Below are positions 20,745 through 32,772 of a DNA stretch of 64,000 bases, piece by piece. The position numbers and the translations under genes are program-made. Within the stretch, counting starts at the first letter, position 1, and each line of letters opens with the position of its first letter. This DNA is from Batillaria attramentaria (Eukaryota; Mollusca; Gastropoda; Batillariidae): contig JACVVK020000140.1 of the NCBI GenBank assembly GCA_018292915.2, positions 301,001-365,000 of the forward strand, read 5' to 3'. Under the pieces are notes generated by a model, which saw nothing but the letters and a program-made list of their open reading frames with translations, had not been told where the DNA came from and did not search any database.

Positions 20745-22311
20745 CCCCTCAGAAGTCGCAGTTTTCTAGACATTCATGACTAGCTGAACCTGTACAGATA
20801 TATCGCCTGAACGACGGTATTGTTTGTTCGCAGCGACGACAGTGACCACTCCAGTTATCCAGGGGTTGCTTGAGCTGGGTTCGTCGGTGTGAGCGCAGAT
20901 GACTGATAAGGCCGACGCGCGGCGTGCGCGGAAAGTATTTATTTTTAGACAGGGGATGAGACGGACATTATCCGAGAACTACTCGCTCTGGCTTTCCTGG
21001 TGTGCCTCCTTTGCTCTGCTGTTTCTGTCCTGTAAAGCCTGCTCTTAACTGGGCACAGCGCGCGAAACAACCATGCGCCACATCACAGTCGTTGCTCTCG
21101 GTGTATCTACTAACTACAAATCTGAACAAAGGCAGCTGCGCACGGTGACCTGCGACCACACGATCACGATACGATACCATCCGACGCCCATAGCGTCCGC
21201 AATAGCTAGCCGAGGTGAGAGGCGAGCCGTCCCGCGGTCTCTGTAGTACTAATCTGAGACGTCCCAAAGACATTAATTTGTGTCCTTCGATAAGTCTGTT
21301 CAGGCGACAAAGCAATTGAGGATGCACTGTTCGCCATGTTTGCGCGTCGAGTGACGTAGTACAACCAATCAGAATCTGATGTGGAACCCACAGTCACAGT
21401 TGGGGCTATTTGAAATCCCAGTAGCTATGATGACGCGACAGCGGCGGAAACCCCCGAAATCACAACTGTGTCACATGTGTGCACAACACTGTGGATCGAG
21501 CTCCACAGTGCCCATTAATTTTAAGAGCTGGCTTAATTATAAGGTGGCCTTGCGGCACAGCTTGGCACCTCAGTCAGTTTGGCGATGGTCACTACTAGTA
21601 GTGGTTAGGTCCGGTCATGGCTGTCATTCTCTTTCATCATGGATTCAGAACTGACTGCAAACGCTTTCAGTAATCCTGATAGACAATACCTTTCTCGGTG
21701 ACTTCGAATTCTTCAGTTGACCCTCGCGTTATAGTACCAAGTGTTAAAATAAAGACACTAATGACACGGCCAGCGGTCGTTTTTGTGCCAGGGACCCATC
21801 CGGCTCTGGAACATTCTTTTATCACGTTATCATTATCATTATTTTAAGTGAGGCTGTGATTGCCTACAGAGAGTATGGTGCCTACTGGGAAACTGACATG
21901 ACAAGTCAACTGAGTGTATTAAGTTCAGTTATCATCACGACTGACCCACTCGGTTCAAAACCGAAATGCATGGACACGTTCAGTTCCCGGATCATAGTCA
22001 GTAATATCACCGAGTCCTCAGATCACCGGCATCAGGGTCGGTATTTCTTGTCAGTTGCCGGACCCGTGACTGTGACCGGCAGTCGCGGAAACTACATGAT
22101 TCAGTCGGTTCCGGTATTCATGAAGGGCATGACCACTGAAAATTTGTGTATCGATGCATGTCCGCCAGTATGGCTATGGGATGTGCGGCATCAGTCGGTT
22201 TGTGTGTACGCCGGACTACTGAGGCCTATCAGTCTTCAAGTTGGTGGCCCGGCGCCGCCAATCTGAATCATAACTGAATCACGTGACTGCAGTGGAACAG
22301 GCTGACACTAG

Positions 22312-22508
22312 TGAGACTTAGTAGGGCTTCGTACGGAGAACTTCGCTGAGCAGCGTAACCCACTTGCATGTAAATTAGGCACGTTACGGGTACCATTAGC
22401 TAACCGCAGCGCGTTAGCAGCTCGCGGCCTGTGCCGTGTGAGCCTAATTTACATGTAAATGGGTTACGCTGCTCAACGAAGTCCTCCGTACGAAATCCTA
22501 CTAAATCT
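22312..22508. mobile_element. MITE with terminal inverted repeats of about 68 bp
   Basis: The left arm 22312-22379 (agacttagtagggcttcgta to catgtaaattaggc) is mirrored by the right arm 22441-22508 (gcctaatttacatgtaaatg to tacgaaatcctactaaatct), around a 61-bp centre. Arm mismatches are few, so it is fairly young. It has no coding capacity. Confidence 0.9.
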
Positions 22509-22975
22509 CACTATTATCCTCACTACCGGGTCCGTACGTCCGCGCCTCTTCTGGTCAAGAGAAGAGCGGACCCGGTACAGTGATAAGCGCGGACCCGGTA
22601 CAGGGACCGATGGGCTGACACCGGCTCAGTCTCGCCAAACTGAAGCCAATCAGTCATGAATCCGGCCGGCTGACAGCTGCCGGGGAGTCAAAAGTTGGTG
22701 CTGGCTTCAGTTTTCCTAGCCGGCCACCCGACTCGGTCTTCGCTGGACACGGCACTGAGGGTAAGTACCACTGAAACTGATGACGTGCGTCTGATGACCG
22801 CCGTCCCTCGTCATACTGACACTGAGTTCAGTGTCAGTCTGGGTGGCGGCGATGTCAAAGTGACATCACTGCCGACTGAGTCGGTTCGGCACTATGATGA
22901 GAGCGAGAGGACTGGGCTTTTCCGTCCCATATCCTGGTAGCTGGGCTCACACTGGCACTGACCCGGCCAGAGCCG

Positions 22976-22979
<4 letters not shown>

Positions 22980-23006
<27 letters not shown>

Positions 23007-23074
23007 CGTCACACACACGGCACACACACACACACACACACCGCCGTGCCACACACACACACACACACAACCTG

Positions 23075-23122
<48 letters not shown>

Positions 23123-23215
23123 GGCCGTGACCGTGACACACACACACACACACACATGGCACACACACACACGGCACACACACACCGTGCCTGCCGGCCA
23201 CACACCGGCCGGCAC
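22980..23215. repeat. (CA)n tracts interspersed with CCGT/CCGGCC words
   Basis: A series of (CA)n blocks separated by short ccg-containing spacers (caccgtcaca, cggcacaca, ccggccgtgaccgtg). Cysteine/valine- or threonine/histidine-rich ORFs across it are artefacts. Confidence 0.95.
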
Positions 23216-23435
23216 ACCATGCACCGACAAATTCTGCAACCGACTGAAGTAGGTAACTGGTTGAAACACAAGAGAACTGACAACTTCTGAATACTGCTGG
23301 TTATGGAAACAACAAAAATAGCAGCCGACACTGACAGTAAGATACAACACAAGCCAGCTGAACCGGCCAAACAACCAAACTGACAAGACAAAACTGACAC
23401 AAACCTTAACCCAGGCTGACTCGGCGGAAGCCGCC

Positions 23436-23530
23436 GCAACGACCCCCCCCCCCCCCCTAAAAAAAAAACCCAAAACAACATGAACAACAACAACAACAAC
23501 AACACACACACACACACACACACACACACT

Positions 23531-23576
<46 letters not shown>
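23436..23576. repeat. C-run/A-run junction, (CAA)n and (CA)n tracts
   Basis: A run of C (about 23442-23458) passes into an A run, then (CAA)n and two (CA)n blocks (23502-23530, 23533-23574). Confidence 0.95.
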
Positions 23577-23578
<2 letters not shown>

Positions 23579-23579
23579 C

Positions 23580-24168
23580 CACTTGAAACTTCATTGCTAC
23601 TTGTAACAGAAAATTAAAACATGAGCTCTTCTACAGTTTATTTTGGCTACCGGCAGACCAGTAATACTGCTACGCTAAATATGGTAGAAAATCGGCTTTG
23701 CCCCTTTTAAAACTTGTGTGTTTAAAAAAAGGGCAATGTGGTGCTTTTTGTTGGCTTTGTAAACAAGTTTCATGCCAGGTAATAGTAAAATTAGGGGAAA
23801 ATGAGCCTGGCTTGTGGAATATTTGTATTCATGCGCGCCTGGCACAGGAGCCAGCAGACGACTATGGAATGAGGGGTTATGTGGTCGCTGCCAACATTGC
23901 AAAAAAAAAAAAAAAAAAAAGGAATATTGGAATTTGCTGAAATTAACTCTGCACATGAGTCGAGTCTATTGTCAGTTGAGAGGGGAAACCGTGACTGAGA
24001 ACTCAGGGGAGCTTACTCTAAAAAAATTCAAATGTCGCAGCCATTGCTTGTTTCGGTTTCTCAGCAATGGCGGTTTTCGATTTCTCTGTAATTCTGTTTT
24101 AGTGGTTTAGATAAGCTGCATGTCGGGTAGTTTGATGTTTTGATCAGCTAGCACCCGACTGGAAGCAA
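23580..24168. other. PPCDC upstream region
   Basis: About 590 bp between the microsatellite block and the PPCDC start codon. It contains an A run (23900-23920) but no other gene. No TATA box at a convincing distance was seen. The promoter must lie here if the gene has no upstream non-coding exon. Confidence 0.4.
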
Positions 24169-24702
24169 ATGAGCAGCCACAAGCCTCGAATTCTAGTGGC
24201 TTGCACCGGCAGCGTTGCGTCGGTGAAAGTGCCTTCGCTGCTTGACGCTCTCTCTCGACTGCCGTGCCAGGTAAGTGTAACCAGTGTTTTATGTACTCCG
24301 CCAAGCTAATTGAAATCTCGATGTGTTGTTCGTCAAAGATACAGTGGTATTTACTCACTTTCTAGTCAGTCTGTTTTGTTTCTTACGTTGTTTTCGCCCA
24401 CCACCTCTCTCTCTCTCTCTCTCACGAGCGTGAAGCTAGCAGCCACCTGAAACATACTGCTCAAAAATACGTAACAAAGGACAAAACGTAACAAAAAAAA
24501 GGTTGTATGTGTTGTACATTAACCCCTTCAGTCATCAATACATAAACCTATCGATAGGTGGTGTTATCTTTTTAGCTACACGCCATCAACTCGAAATTGA
24601 TGAAGAAACGCTCAGGTTTTTTTTTGTAATTACGTTGTTTATGTGGTGGCTGCTAGCGGGTGGCTGCCAGCTTCACTATCCTCTCTCTCTCTCTCTCTCA
24701 GG

Positions 24703-24763
<61 letters not shown>

Positions 24764-27700
24764 TAGTACCTGTACACTAGCAAGTTCATGTAATTTGTAA
24801 AATTGATTCTTTTTGATCAGTATAATCAGCATCTCACAAAGGAGATTGACATACCGGCTCAGTGACTGACAAAGGAGCCGATCAAAGCATAACGCTTTGT
24901 TCATGTGTGTAAGCTGATCTGTTAGTCATATTCTTCCTTTTTTTGCAGCCTGAGGTCAAACTAATCACTACAAAGAACTCACGCCACTTCTTCGATGTGG
25001 ACTCCATCACCTGCCCAGTGTTTACAGATGAGAATGAATGGGAGGTGGGTATGATTTGTAAACTGATTGTAGATTATCATCTAGTGTAGATGGATTTCAT
25101 TATCTAGTGTCGTGCAGTGGTGCTGTGGCAATTATTCAAGCAAGCTGACAGCATGAAGTTTTGGGGTGAGGGGTTAATAGCAGCTAATGCTGCAGGGTGC
25201 GAAATACTAGCGTACCCACGTACAAACGCTCACATCTTTAAATTTTGCTCAGGGCACACAACTGCTAGGTGAGATAAGATCAGCCACCATGTATCTGATA
25301 ATCTGCAGGGCTTCATATTGGCATCAGACATCGGTCATAGATCAATTTCATTTTCAAAATGTCTGACCACGTTTTTACCAAGGCGGACATAATTTGTGCC
25401 CCATCATTTGTTCGCCATAGCAGACAATATGCAGGATAGATGCCCCATACCTTTTCTGTCAGCCAGGACATTTTGTCCTGTTGCAGTTCCCATGGATTGA
25501 AGCCTTGAATCTGCACAGATTCAACTGCTGAAAAGAATTGGCTGTTCAGCTGGAAGAGCGAGAGGGTGAGGGCAGGGAAGAATGAAGTAAAAAGAAGAGT
25601 GCACATGAACTGGGCATGCTTGACATAAGGAACAGTGTACTGGTACCAAGAAATGTGAGCCTTTGCATCCACTTTTAGGCTGTCAGCTATTTCAATGATG
25701 TTTTGGGGTGTACGGGCTGTAAAATATTCAAATACAGGTAATATGATTGTCATAGTTTTATGATTTCAGGCTTGGAGTCAGCTAAAGGACCCAGTACTGC
25801 ACATTGACCTTAGACGATGGGCAGACATGTTGGTCATCGCTCCACTTGATGCCAATACACTGGCGAAGATCGCTCATGGCATTTGTGACAACCTGCTGGT
25901 AGTTTCCAAGTTTCATGATTTTTTGTTTGCTTACAGAAGTGTAGATTATTATAATTACAAATTCACTATCGTAAATCATGTACCGGGTACATATTCCCTT
26001 TCACACCACTCCCCAGTGAAAATTTTCAGTATGTTTTTTTTTTTTTTTTTTTTTGCTGCCCCAACTCTTTTTGCCAGCTCCAGTGGTGTTCCTCCCAGGT
26101 CATGGGTGGAATCCACGGAGGGCTCGAAGGCTGAGGCAATTTTTATTATGCATGATGATGGAGATGAGGATGATAGTAAGATGGTGCTATGGAGGTCCAT
26201 GTGGTTTGGGACTGCGGGACAGGGCCGCATTCCACGCTTCCTGTCATAAATATCCCGGCGTTCACCAGGCCCGGGAACTACGTCACCTGCGGTGCCGGCC
26301 GTGTAATCATTCACATCATAAGACGTGTCATACAAAGGGAAGCACCCCCAAAGTCGCACCCGTGAAGTGGGTGAATCTCGGCTGTGTGGCAACAGCCTCC
26401 CCATCGGGCCCATAGCACACCCGCTCTGGGTAGGAGCCGACCTAGGTAGGAAAAATCCTGCTTGCCTCGGCTGGGATTCGAACCCGGGTCTCCCGGTCCA
26501 TGATCCGAAGTGCTAACCACTACACTACGGGGGCCGGTAATTTTCAGTATGTTAACTATGAGTGCTTTACGTCCGAAACTAGTAAGAAAAAACAGAGCGA
26601 AAGTGTGTTATGACTTTCCATAACCCACGCAGGGGTTTACGAGTTCACAAAAACACACTCCTGTTATGTCATAAGTCAAAGATGTGCAGAAAGTGCATCA
26701 TTTCAAACATTTGGAACACACGTCACGGCCGTGCATAGTTATTTTGCTCACTTTTGGGGATGACATTTTATTTTGCTTGGATCACTTAAGAAATGATCGC
26801 ACAGAAAATTCTTCGCGAGGTATTTGCGCGTGCACAATGATATTCTTCTTAACATCAAGCACTTTCAACTGACATACACCTTTCCTCATAGGACAATGCG
26901 CAGAATTTTTAGGGGGTACAAAGTCACTAGTCACTGTACCAGAAAAATAAAGTGTCGCAGAAAATTTATGTGGCTAGAGCAGTGGAAGTAAGAGTCTGAA
27001 TGGTCGTGGTATAAACAGCTTACGTGATTAGGTCTCGTGGTTTACCATGAAAGAAACTTACCAAGCCTCCACTCAAACTAATCATGTAAGCTCTATGTAC
27101 TGTACGGCAATTGTTGTTGACAACAGCACTAATTAATATGAACAGCGTTCAACCAAACGTGACTGCCATGATAAATATTTTCATAATAGACATTAGACAC
27201 AGCTGTAGCATGCATCTTATGTTTTAGCACAATACAGTAGGTGCCTGATACCAGCTGTGTGATGTTGAGTTACACTTTAAAGTCACAGTATATATGTTAC
27301 CTTTTATATATACATGTATCTATATATTTTTATGTAACTAAAAGTAATTCTCATGACATACATATGACAGTAAGTTTTAGATTTGGGGGGTGGGTGGATG
27401 GAGAAGGGTTACAAGATGCATGTGTCACTACGAGAGCCTCCGACAGCTTTCCGACTTTTCTTTTGTTTTTGCAGACTTGTGTTGTGCGTGCCTGGGATCT
27501 TCAGTGCCCCTTGTTGTTCGCACCAGCAATGAATACCTACATGTGGGACCACCCTCTCACTGGCCAGCAGGTGGAGGTGTTGAAGGGTTTTGGATACCAA
27601 GAGATTCCCTGTATTAGCAAAAAACTGGCCTGTGGAGACAGTGGTAAGGCTGCGTGAACTGTAGCACATGTTCAGTAGCACAAAATCACATGAGTGGTAA

Positions 27701-28364
27701 GGCTAGATATGAACTGTATTACGCGCATACATGTACATGTATATCTCAAAGTCTGACACAGTCAAGATGGTATGTGTAATCACTTGTAAGTGAGAATTCC
27801 CTGTCTCTGGGGACAACAAAGATTAGGCTGTTCAGATGAGCGCCTTTCTTTTTCTGATTATAGCTTTGAATCAGCTAGAATGTAAGGTTCTCAATGGACT
27901 AGGGAATTTTCACCAATAAAGTTGTTTAGGACAAATTGGCATTAAATACCTATTCTAAATGTAATTATTTTGTTATGGACAGTTGAATGAATCGTGGCCT
28001 CTTTGGCAAGTCACAGTCAAACACTTTGATAGCGTGCTCATGTGTGTGTGTGCATGTGTATTTTATTCTCAGTTAGATAATAAAATCTTTTTATATATAT
28101 ATACTTCTTATAAAGGGAGGGGGAAAGTGTGTGTGTGTGTGATGGGGGAGGTTGACACATAACTGTTGTGCCCAACTTTGACTTGACTAGCTAAAGTCTA
28201 CATGTACTTGTATTTGAGAGGTTTCTGTGTTTCTTTCAGGCATGGGTGCAATGGCAGAGGTATCAAACATAGTTTCAGCAGTGGAGCAGACACTTGAAAA
28301 ATGCAGGAATTCAGCTTTACAGGATGGCTGCGCTCTCAGTGTGGAGAACAGTTCACAGCATTAA
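24169..28364 (+). CDS. PPCDC: Phosphopantothenoylcysteine decarboxylase (5 coding exons)
   Basis: Coding exons: 24169-24270, 24949-25044, 25770-25898, 27475-27643, 28240-28364. All have GT-AG ends with compatible phases, giving 206 residues (human protein about 204). It is a cytosolic flavoprotein that decarboxylates 4'-phosphopantothenoylcysteine to 4'-phosphopantetheine in coenzyme A synthesis. Seen: N-terminal VACTGSVASVK (flavin-binding start of the fold), HIDLRRWADMLVIAPLDANT with the catalytic histidine, GICDNLL, the substrate-clamp PAMNTYMW, and KKLACGDSG with the catalytic cysteine. Exon 5 supplies GMGAMAEV. The start is the only ATG in frame shortly before the conserved core. Intron 3 holds a full SINE (26034-26538). 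A 152-bp transposon sits exactly at the stop codon. The gene is convergent with SWEET. Confidence 0.96.
25310..25510 (+). repeat. Interspersed repeat family D, copy 1 (PPCDC intron 2)
   Basis: Diverged copy of a sequence of about 200 bp also found at 30450-30630 and 39497-39700. Shared order: catcggtcat, aaatgtc, accaaggcggaca, a tcatttctg-like word, gtcagccaggaca, gttgcagt and gaagcc. Short inverted words (gtcc/ggac) suggest a hairpin-forming non-autonomous element. Confidence 0.65.
26034..26538 (-). mobile_element. Full-length SINE family C with target-site duplication
   Basis: On the minus strand the head reads GGCCCCCGTAGTGTAGTGGT, then TTAGCACT, with B box GGGTTCGAATCCC, an A/B-box tRNA-like promoter. 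About 400 bp of body and an A tail (T run at 26034-26054) follow. The direct repeat aattttcagtatg flanks it at 26021-26033 and 26539-26551. At about 505 bp it is long for a SINE. It lies in PPCDC intron 3, antisense to the gene. Confidence 0.92.
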
Positions 28365-30090
28365 CTCTTTGACATCGCGAGCTTGGCCAGTGACCTACTT
28401 CCCTGCTGACGCGCATGCAGCTGCTGGCCGTTTAGGATGACGCAAATCGGTTCGCGGCTCGGTGCCTACGGCTGTTGAGAGTGACGCGAGCCGGCTCGCG
28501 TCCCGATGCGTAAAGGTTAAGTGATGAACCTTCACAACATGCTCCCATACACCAGATACATGTGCATTTTGTGCATCAGTATGGACCCATACCTGCACGT
28601 ATAGAACAAAACTCCTGATTTGCAGGTCACAGATCACAAATTATGGACACGCACTGACAAGTTTCGTTGTCATTGTGGAGTTTAAGCATAACAGAATAGA
28701 GCAGCATATGACACACATTTTATACTTCTTGTATGCTATTCTCAAAATCGAGTAGCACATCCTAGCCAGTGAGAGATGTTTTAGCTGAAGTATAAAAATT
28801 TGCTTGCATGTGAGTGTAGTCATATGAAACAGAAACTTTAAATAGCGAGATTTTCCAGTTTTAGAGTGTTATTGTGTCTGTTTCAGGCATGAGCTTTCAC
28901 GGCGTTACACCCTAAAAACTACTCACTTGCCCTGTCTCTGGCATGAAAGTCCACGGTTAAGCAGTTTTAAACAGAGATCCCAGCAGTTTCACACAGTCTC
29001 AAGTAGTGCTTGCATCACCCCTGCATGAGGTGTGCTGCCACTGTACAGTCCTGCATGTCAACAGTTCTATGAGTCAATAGTCGTATGTGTGAACAGTCTG
29101 ATGACTTTTACAATTTTTGTATCAGTTCCTCCTGTTGATAGTCCTACACTTACTTAAAGTTTTGTCAATTCTATGTATCATTAGTCCTACTTGCTGATAA
29201 TCCTGCTTTCGTTGTTTCCTTCTGATGTTTTTTTACAGAGGTGTTGATGGTCCTACTGGTCGTGATTGATACTGGTTGGTAGTCCTACACTGTCCTATAG
29301 TACATCTTTATCGAATCATTGTTTGAGTGCTTTCTGTCTGTCTGTCTGTCTCTCAGATTAATGCATGTTGCAAATGGATCGACTGTTGAGCAGTGGGACT
29401 ATGGACTGGCCATGCAAAAAAGCTAAAGGAGCATAAGACTTTTGACATAATTATAGGACTAATGATTTGCAAGACTGAAGGTACATGTACTTTGACAAAG
29501 TGTACAGCGCTATCAACAGGTAGAAAATCAAGCTCAGGACTATGGAGAATTCAGACTATCAGCACGTAAGACTGTTGGCATGTAGGGCTAGCAACATGCA
29601 CCTGTACAGAAAGGGAAGACGGCATCTCAGGTACATGGAGGTATGGGTCCATATGGAATGCTAGATGTATATAGGAGGAACTCATAGTTTAAAAAAAAGG
29701 AAAAAAGAATGAGCCATCAGCAGAAACATGGAAGTGTGGGGTCATATGTGAAAGTATTGTCTGTGTCTGTGCCAAACCTGGTGAGTACAAGGAAAACTTA
29801 TATTGCACACAAGGGTTTGGGCATGGACACTGACCAGCTACAGCCAGCACCAGTTGTGACTGATTCAGTTTTCAGGTAGATGTGGCTGTTAATCTCTTTG
29901 CACTGCCATGTGTAGTTTCAGTATCATGTAAAAATTGCCTGTGTCGAGGTGTGTCCCCATGTCATTGATGATGTATTTGATGAGGTGTATTAGTGGGAGC
30001 ACTGATGAAAATCTTTTGTTTGGAATTATCACGTATACTATATACATTTTGGGTGCACACACTCCACTATACTCTGCACACTGAAAAAAA
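27687..30090 (+). repeat. Segmental duplicate source region (copy 2)
   Basis: Counterpart of 61-3027. It contains intron 4, the last exon of PPCDC and the 3' flank. The word agtggtaaggct at the exon 4 donor (27640-27651) recurs at 27693-27704, at the very edge of the duplicated segment, so a small repeat lies at the breakpoint. Confidence 0.85.
28365..28520. mobile_element. 152-bp TTAA-site MITE inserted at the PPCDC stop codon
   Basis: The duplicate reads cattaagtgatg at 905-916. Here the same word is split into cattaa and ttaagtgatg by 152 bp, with TTAA at 28361-28364 and 28517-28520. The ends are imperfect inverted repeats (CTCTTTGACATCGCGAGC against the reverse-complemented right end, ACCTTTACGCATCGGGACGC). 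A TTAA target is typical of piggyBac-type transposases. The left TTAA contains the TAA stop itself, so the reading frame is undisturbed and the element now forms the start of the 3' UTR. Confidence 0.88.
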
Positions 30091-30449
30091 GCACCAAAAA
30101 ACTCAGAAGGTAGACAGTGGTGAATATATGCCTTTTTTATTGCTCTGAAATGCAGTAGTTGATCAAACTACTGGGTATATGTACTGCTTTCATAGTCGCT
30201 GAAATCTGAGTACATGTATGTAGTTCACAACACTCAACTTAGAGAGAAAAAGATATTCAAGTCTGCACATGTTTAAAACCATAGTTTACTTTGACCTCAT
30301 CAAAGGGATTGTATGACTGTTGTGCAAAGATTCTACCCAGTTGGTGTACTTTTTAGGGTGTGACCATGTTAAAATGGACAAGCTGTATTCCTGTTTGAAA
30401 GGAATCTTTATGGGTGTGCGTGCGTGGTGTGATGTATCGTTGTCATGGA

Positions 30450-30630
30450 CATGGGCTTCATATCTGTGTCGGACATCGGTCATTGACCGATACACTTTCC
30501 AAATGTCCCATTACCAAAGCGGACGTATGTCCTTTTATTTCTGTCCCACAGTGGTCAACAGTCAGCCCTTTTACAGTCAGCCAGGGCATTATTTATCCTA
30601 GTATGGTCCCAATGAACATGAAGCCCTGAA
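30450..30630 (+). repeat. Interspersed repeat family D, copy 2
   Basis: See 25310-25510. This copy keeps tcggacatcggtcattgacc, aaatgtcccattaccaaagc, gtcagccagggca and the end near gaagccctgaaaa. Confidence 0.65.
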
Positions 30631-30631
30631 A

Positions 30632-31415
30632 ATGGGGGCGTTCGGTGGTCTAGTGGTTAAGAGACTTGTCACCAAAGAGAGAGGGCAGGGGTTCGAGTCC
30701 CACTCGGGGTAACAATTTTTCCTTCTGGTATGATCAATCGGGCTGATCGTTGGGGGTTCTCTTTGGGCACTCTGGCTTCCTCCCCCTCTGCTTTGGAAAT
30801 GTTCAGTCCACAAAATTTGAAAAATAAATGGGGCGGTCGGTGGTCTAGTGGTTAAGAGACCTGTCACCAATGCGAGAGGTCAGGGGTTCGAGTCCCACTC
30901 GGGGCAAAGAATTTTTCCTTCTCGTATGTGGCACCGTTCATTCGGGCCGATCGTCGGGGGTTCTCTCCGGGTACTCCGGCTTCCTCCCCCACTGCTTTGG
31001 AAATGTTCAGCCCACCAAATTTGAAAAATAAATGCAATTCTAAATTCCGAAATTTAAATAGCTGAGCTGACCCTTCGCACCACGTGATTGTAATGTGTTT
31101 ATGTCCAGTGTGTGAGAGAATGTGTGTGATTCACGTGAGCGTGCGTGTTGGGTTCAGTTCGCGGCGCTTTGAGCCGATTCACGAAATTGGGTAAAGCACC
31201 TATATAATACTCATTATTATTATTATTATTATTATTAAATGCAATTCTAAATTCCAAAACTTAAATAGCTGAGCAGACCCTTTGCACCACGTGATTGTAA
31301 TGTGTTTATGTCCATTGTGCGAGAGAATGTGTGTGATTCACATGAGCGTGCATGTTGGGTTCAGTTTGCAGCACTTTGAGCCGATTCATGAAACCGGGTA
31401 GAGCGCCTATATTTT
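30632..31415 (+). mobile_element. Composite SINE family B (head-body, head-body-tail, extra tail)
   Basis: Two tRNA-like heads (gtggtctagtggttaagag as A box, ggggttcgagtcccactcgg as B box) begin at about 30634 and 30830. The first unit stops after about 196 bp at aaaaataaatg. The second continues through a body (gcgctttgagccgattca) to a (TTA)n tail at 31212-31236. A third, head-less body (31237-31415) follows and repeats aatgcaattctaaattcc. This is a tandem/dimeric arrangement of one family. Confidence 0.88.
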
Positions 31416-32019
31416 CCATTAATATTCAACGAAGTAACATGAGAAGATCACAACAGAGCATAACAATGCCAAACTCATTTCAAGTGGTAGATGAAACTGT
31501 AAATCATAAAGGATCACAGAGAAAGAAATACTGAGTAAATGCAAAAAGTATTATGAGAACACAGGTAAACAGACACGGTTAAAATTAAAAACACCACAAT
31601 CCATTCATAACAGACCTCTGAAAGTGAATTAGCACTGACAGTTAAAGCCCCTTGCCTTATTCTGTCACGTCACATACATCTGTTAATATCAAGTGAAAAA
31701 TCACAGAAAAGAAAAATACTGGTTACCAGCTAGAATATTTCTAACTCTTTCCAAAATAACATAAAAGTAGATTCTGTACAGCACCATGCAAACGGTAAAA
31801 AAAAAAACCCAATGTATATGCGTATTTTGTTTCATTACCAAGACACTTTGGTAATAAATTTACAGTGTATAATATATCCCACCACATCACAGAGAACAAA
31901 CAGAGAGAACCATACCTTGCTGCCACAAGTGTTGCCAAGACCATAAAAACGGATCCAACGTATTCTTTGAAATGTACATAACAAAGGATCTCCAGCAATG
32001 CTTCAGAAAACAGTTCTGA
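31416..32019. other. No gene recognised
   Basis: AT-rich sequence between the SINE block and the C run. It may include the distal 3' UTR of the SWEET gene on the minus strand, but no coding similarity was seen. Confidence 0.4.
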
Positions 32020-32044
32020 CCCCCCCCCCCCCCCCCCCCCCCCC
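32020..32044 (+). repeat. Pure 25-C homopolymer
   Basis: An uninterrupted C run, followed by gcctcccccc. The complementary G run would be a strong quadruplex former. Its length is likely to vary and be error-prone in sequencing. Confidence 0.95.
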
Positions 32045-32607
32045 GCCTCCCCCCTCAAAACTGGTATGCGATTGATGACTACCATGACCTTGCACAGAGA
32101 GAGAATCATAGTTGTTTTAGTACATGTAATACACTTGTTATCAGTGCAAGCTTTCACATTTCCTTCTTTTCACAACACATGTTTTCCTGGTAAAGTTTAT
32201 CCGTTAAAAATAATCACAGAGACAGTGCAATATTCAACGTGAGACAAAATATTTTTAAATGCATTTACATAAATATTTGAATTACAAGTAATAATAAACC
32301 GGTGATGCATTCCAATCATTAAAATAGACGTGCATACACATTGGTCCACATAATCAAAATAAGAATAGTTTCTTTAAAATCATGCATCAAGAGCCATACA
32401 GAGCTCATACCCAATTTTTTTTTTTTTTTTTTACACACTGAGTATATGAGCAATATATTGAGGGTTAAGGGCACTGAGTGATAAAGCACACAGAAGGTGT
32501 TTGAGACTTTGTGAAGTAAAACTTGGAGCGGGTGGGGAAAGGGATGTTTTGGTTAGTGGATCAACATGGTACATCATAAGTGCTCAAAGTCAAACCTGTA
32601 TTTAAAC

Positions 32608-32772
32608 GGGTGGGTGTTTGGGGGTTTAACGTTCTTTTCCACCACACAGGGTGATATCAAAGACGGGGTAACGATGAAAAAGCCAGCACAAATATTTGGC
32701 CCCAGCCGGGATCAAACTCACAACCTGAGCATCAGAAGTCCAACGCTCTACCATTCAACCACCCCGGCTCCC
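32608..32772 (-). mobile_element. SINE family A with 13-bp target-site duplication
   Basis: Full-length minus-strand copy. It is flanked by cctgtatttaaac at 32595-32607 and cctgtattcaaac at 32773-32785 (one mismatch). The B box has decayed (gatcaaactcacaacc), so it is older than the 1668-1838 copy. Confidence 0.9.

Larger units (their letters stand above)
16475..22230 (+). repeat. Tandem duplication unit 2 (receptor gene copy 2)
   Basis: Second copy of the unit described at 10745-15880, about 5.7 kb downstream in the same orientation. A canonical AATAAA lies at about 21747 in the 3' flank; unit 1 lacks it at the equivalent place. The extra segment at about 21036-21590 has no recognised content. 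Confidence 0.88.

Noticed and set aside
25313..25753. 146-codon minus-strand ORF in PPCDC intron 2
   Set aside because: Overlaps an interspersed repeat whose other copies (30450, 39497) do not keep the frame.
30645..30715. tRNA-like sequences with A and B boxes (also 30840, 26470-26535 minus, 38400, 56990, 62700 and others)
   Set aside because: They do not fold as complete cloverleaf genes and each continues into a shared SINE body with tail and target duplications, so they are SINE heads, not tRNA genes.
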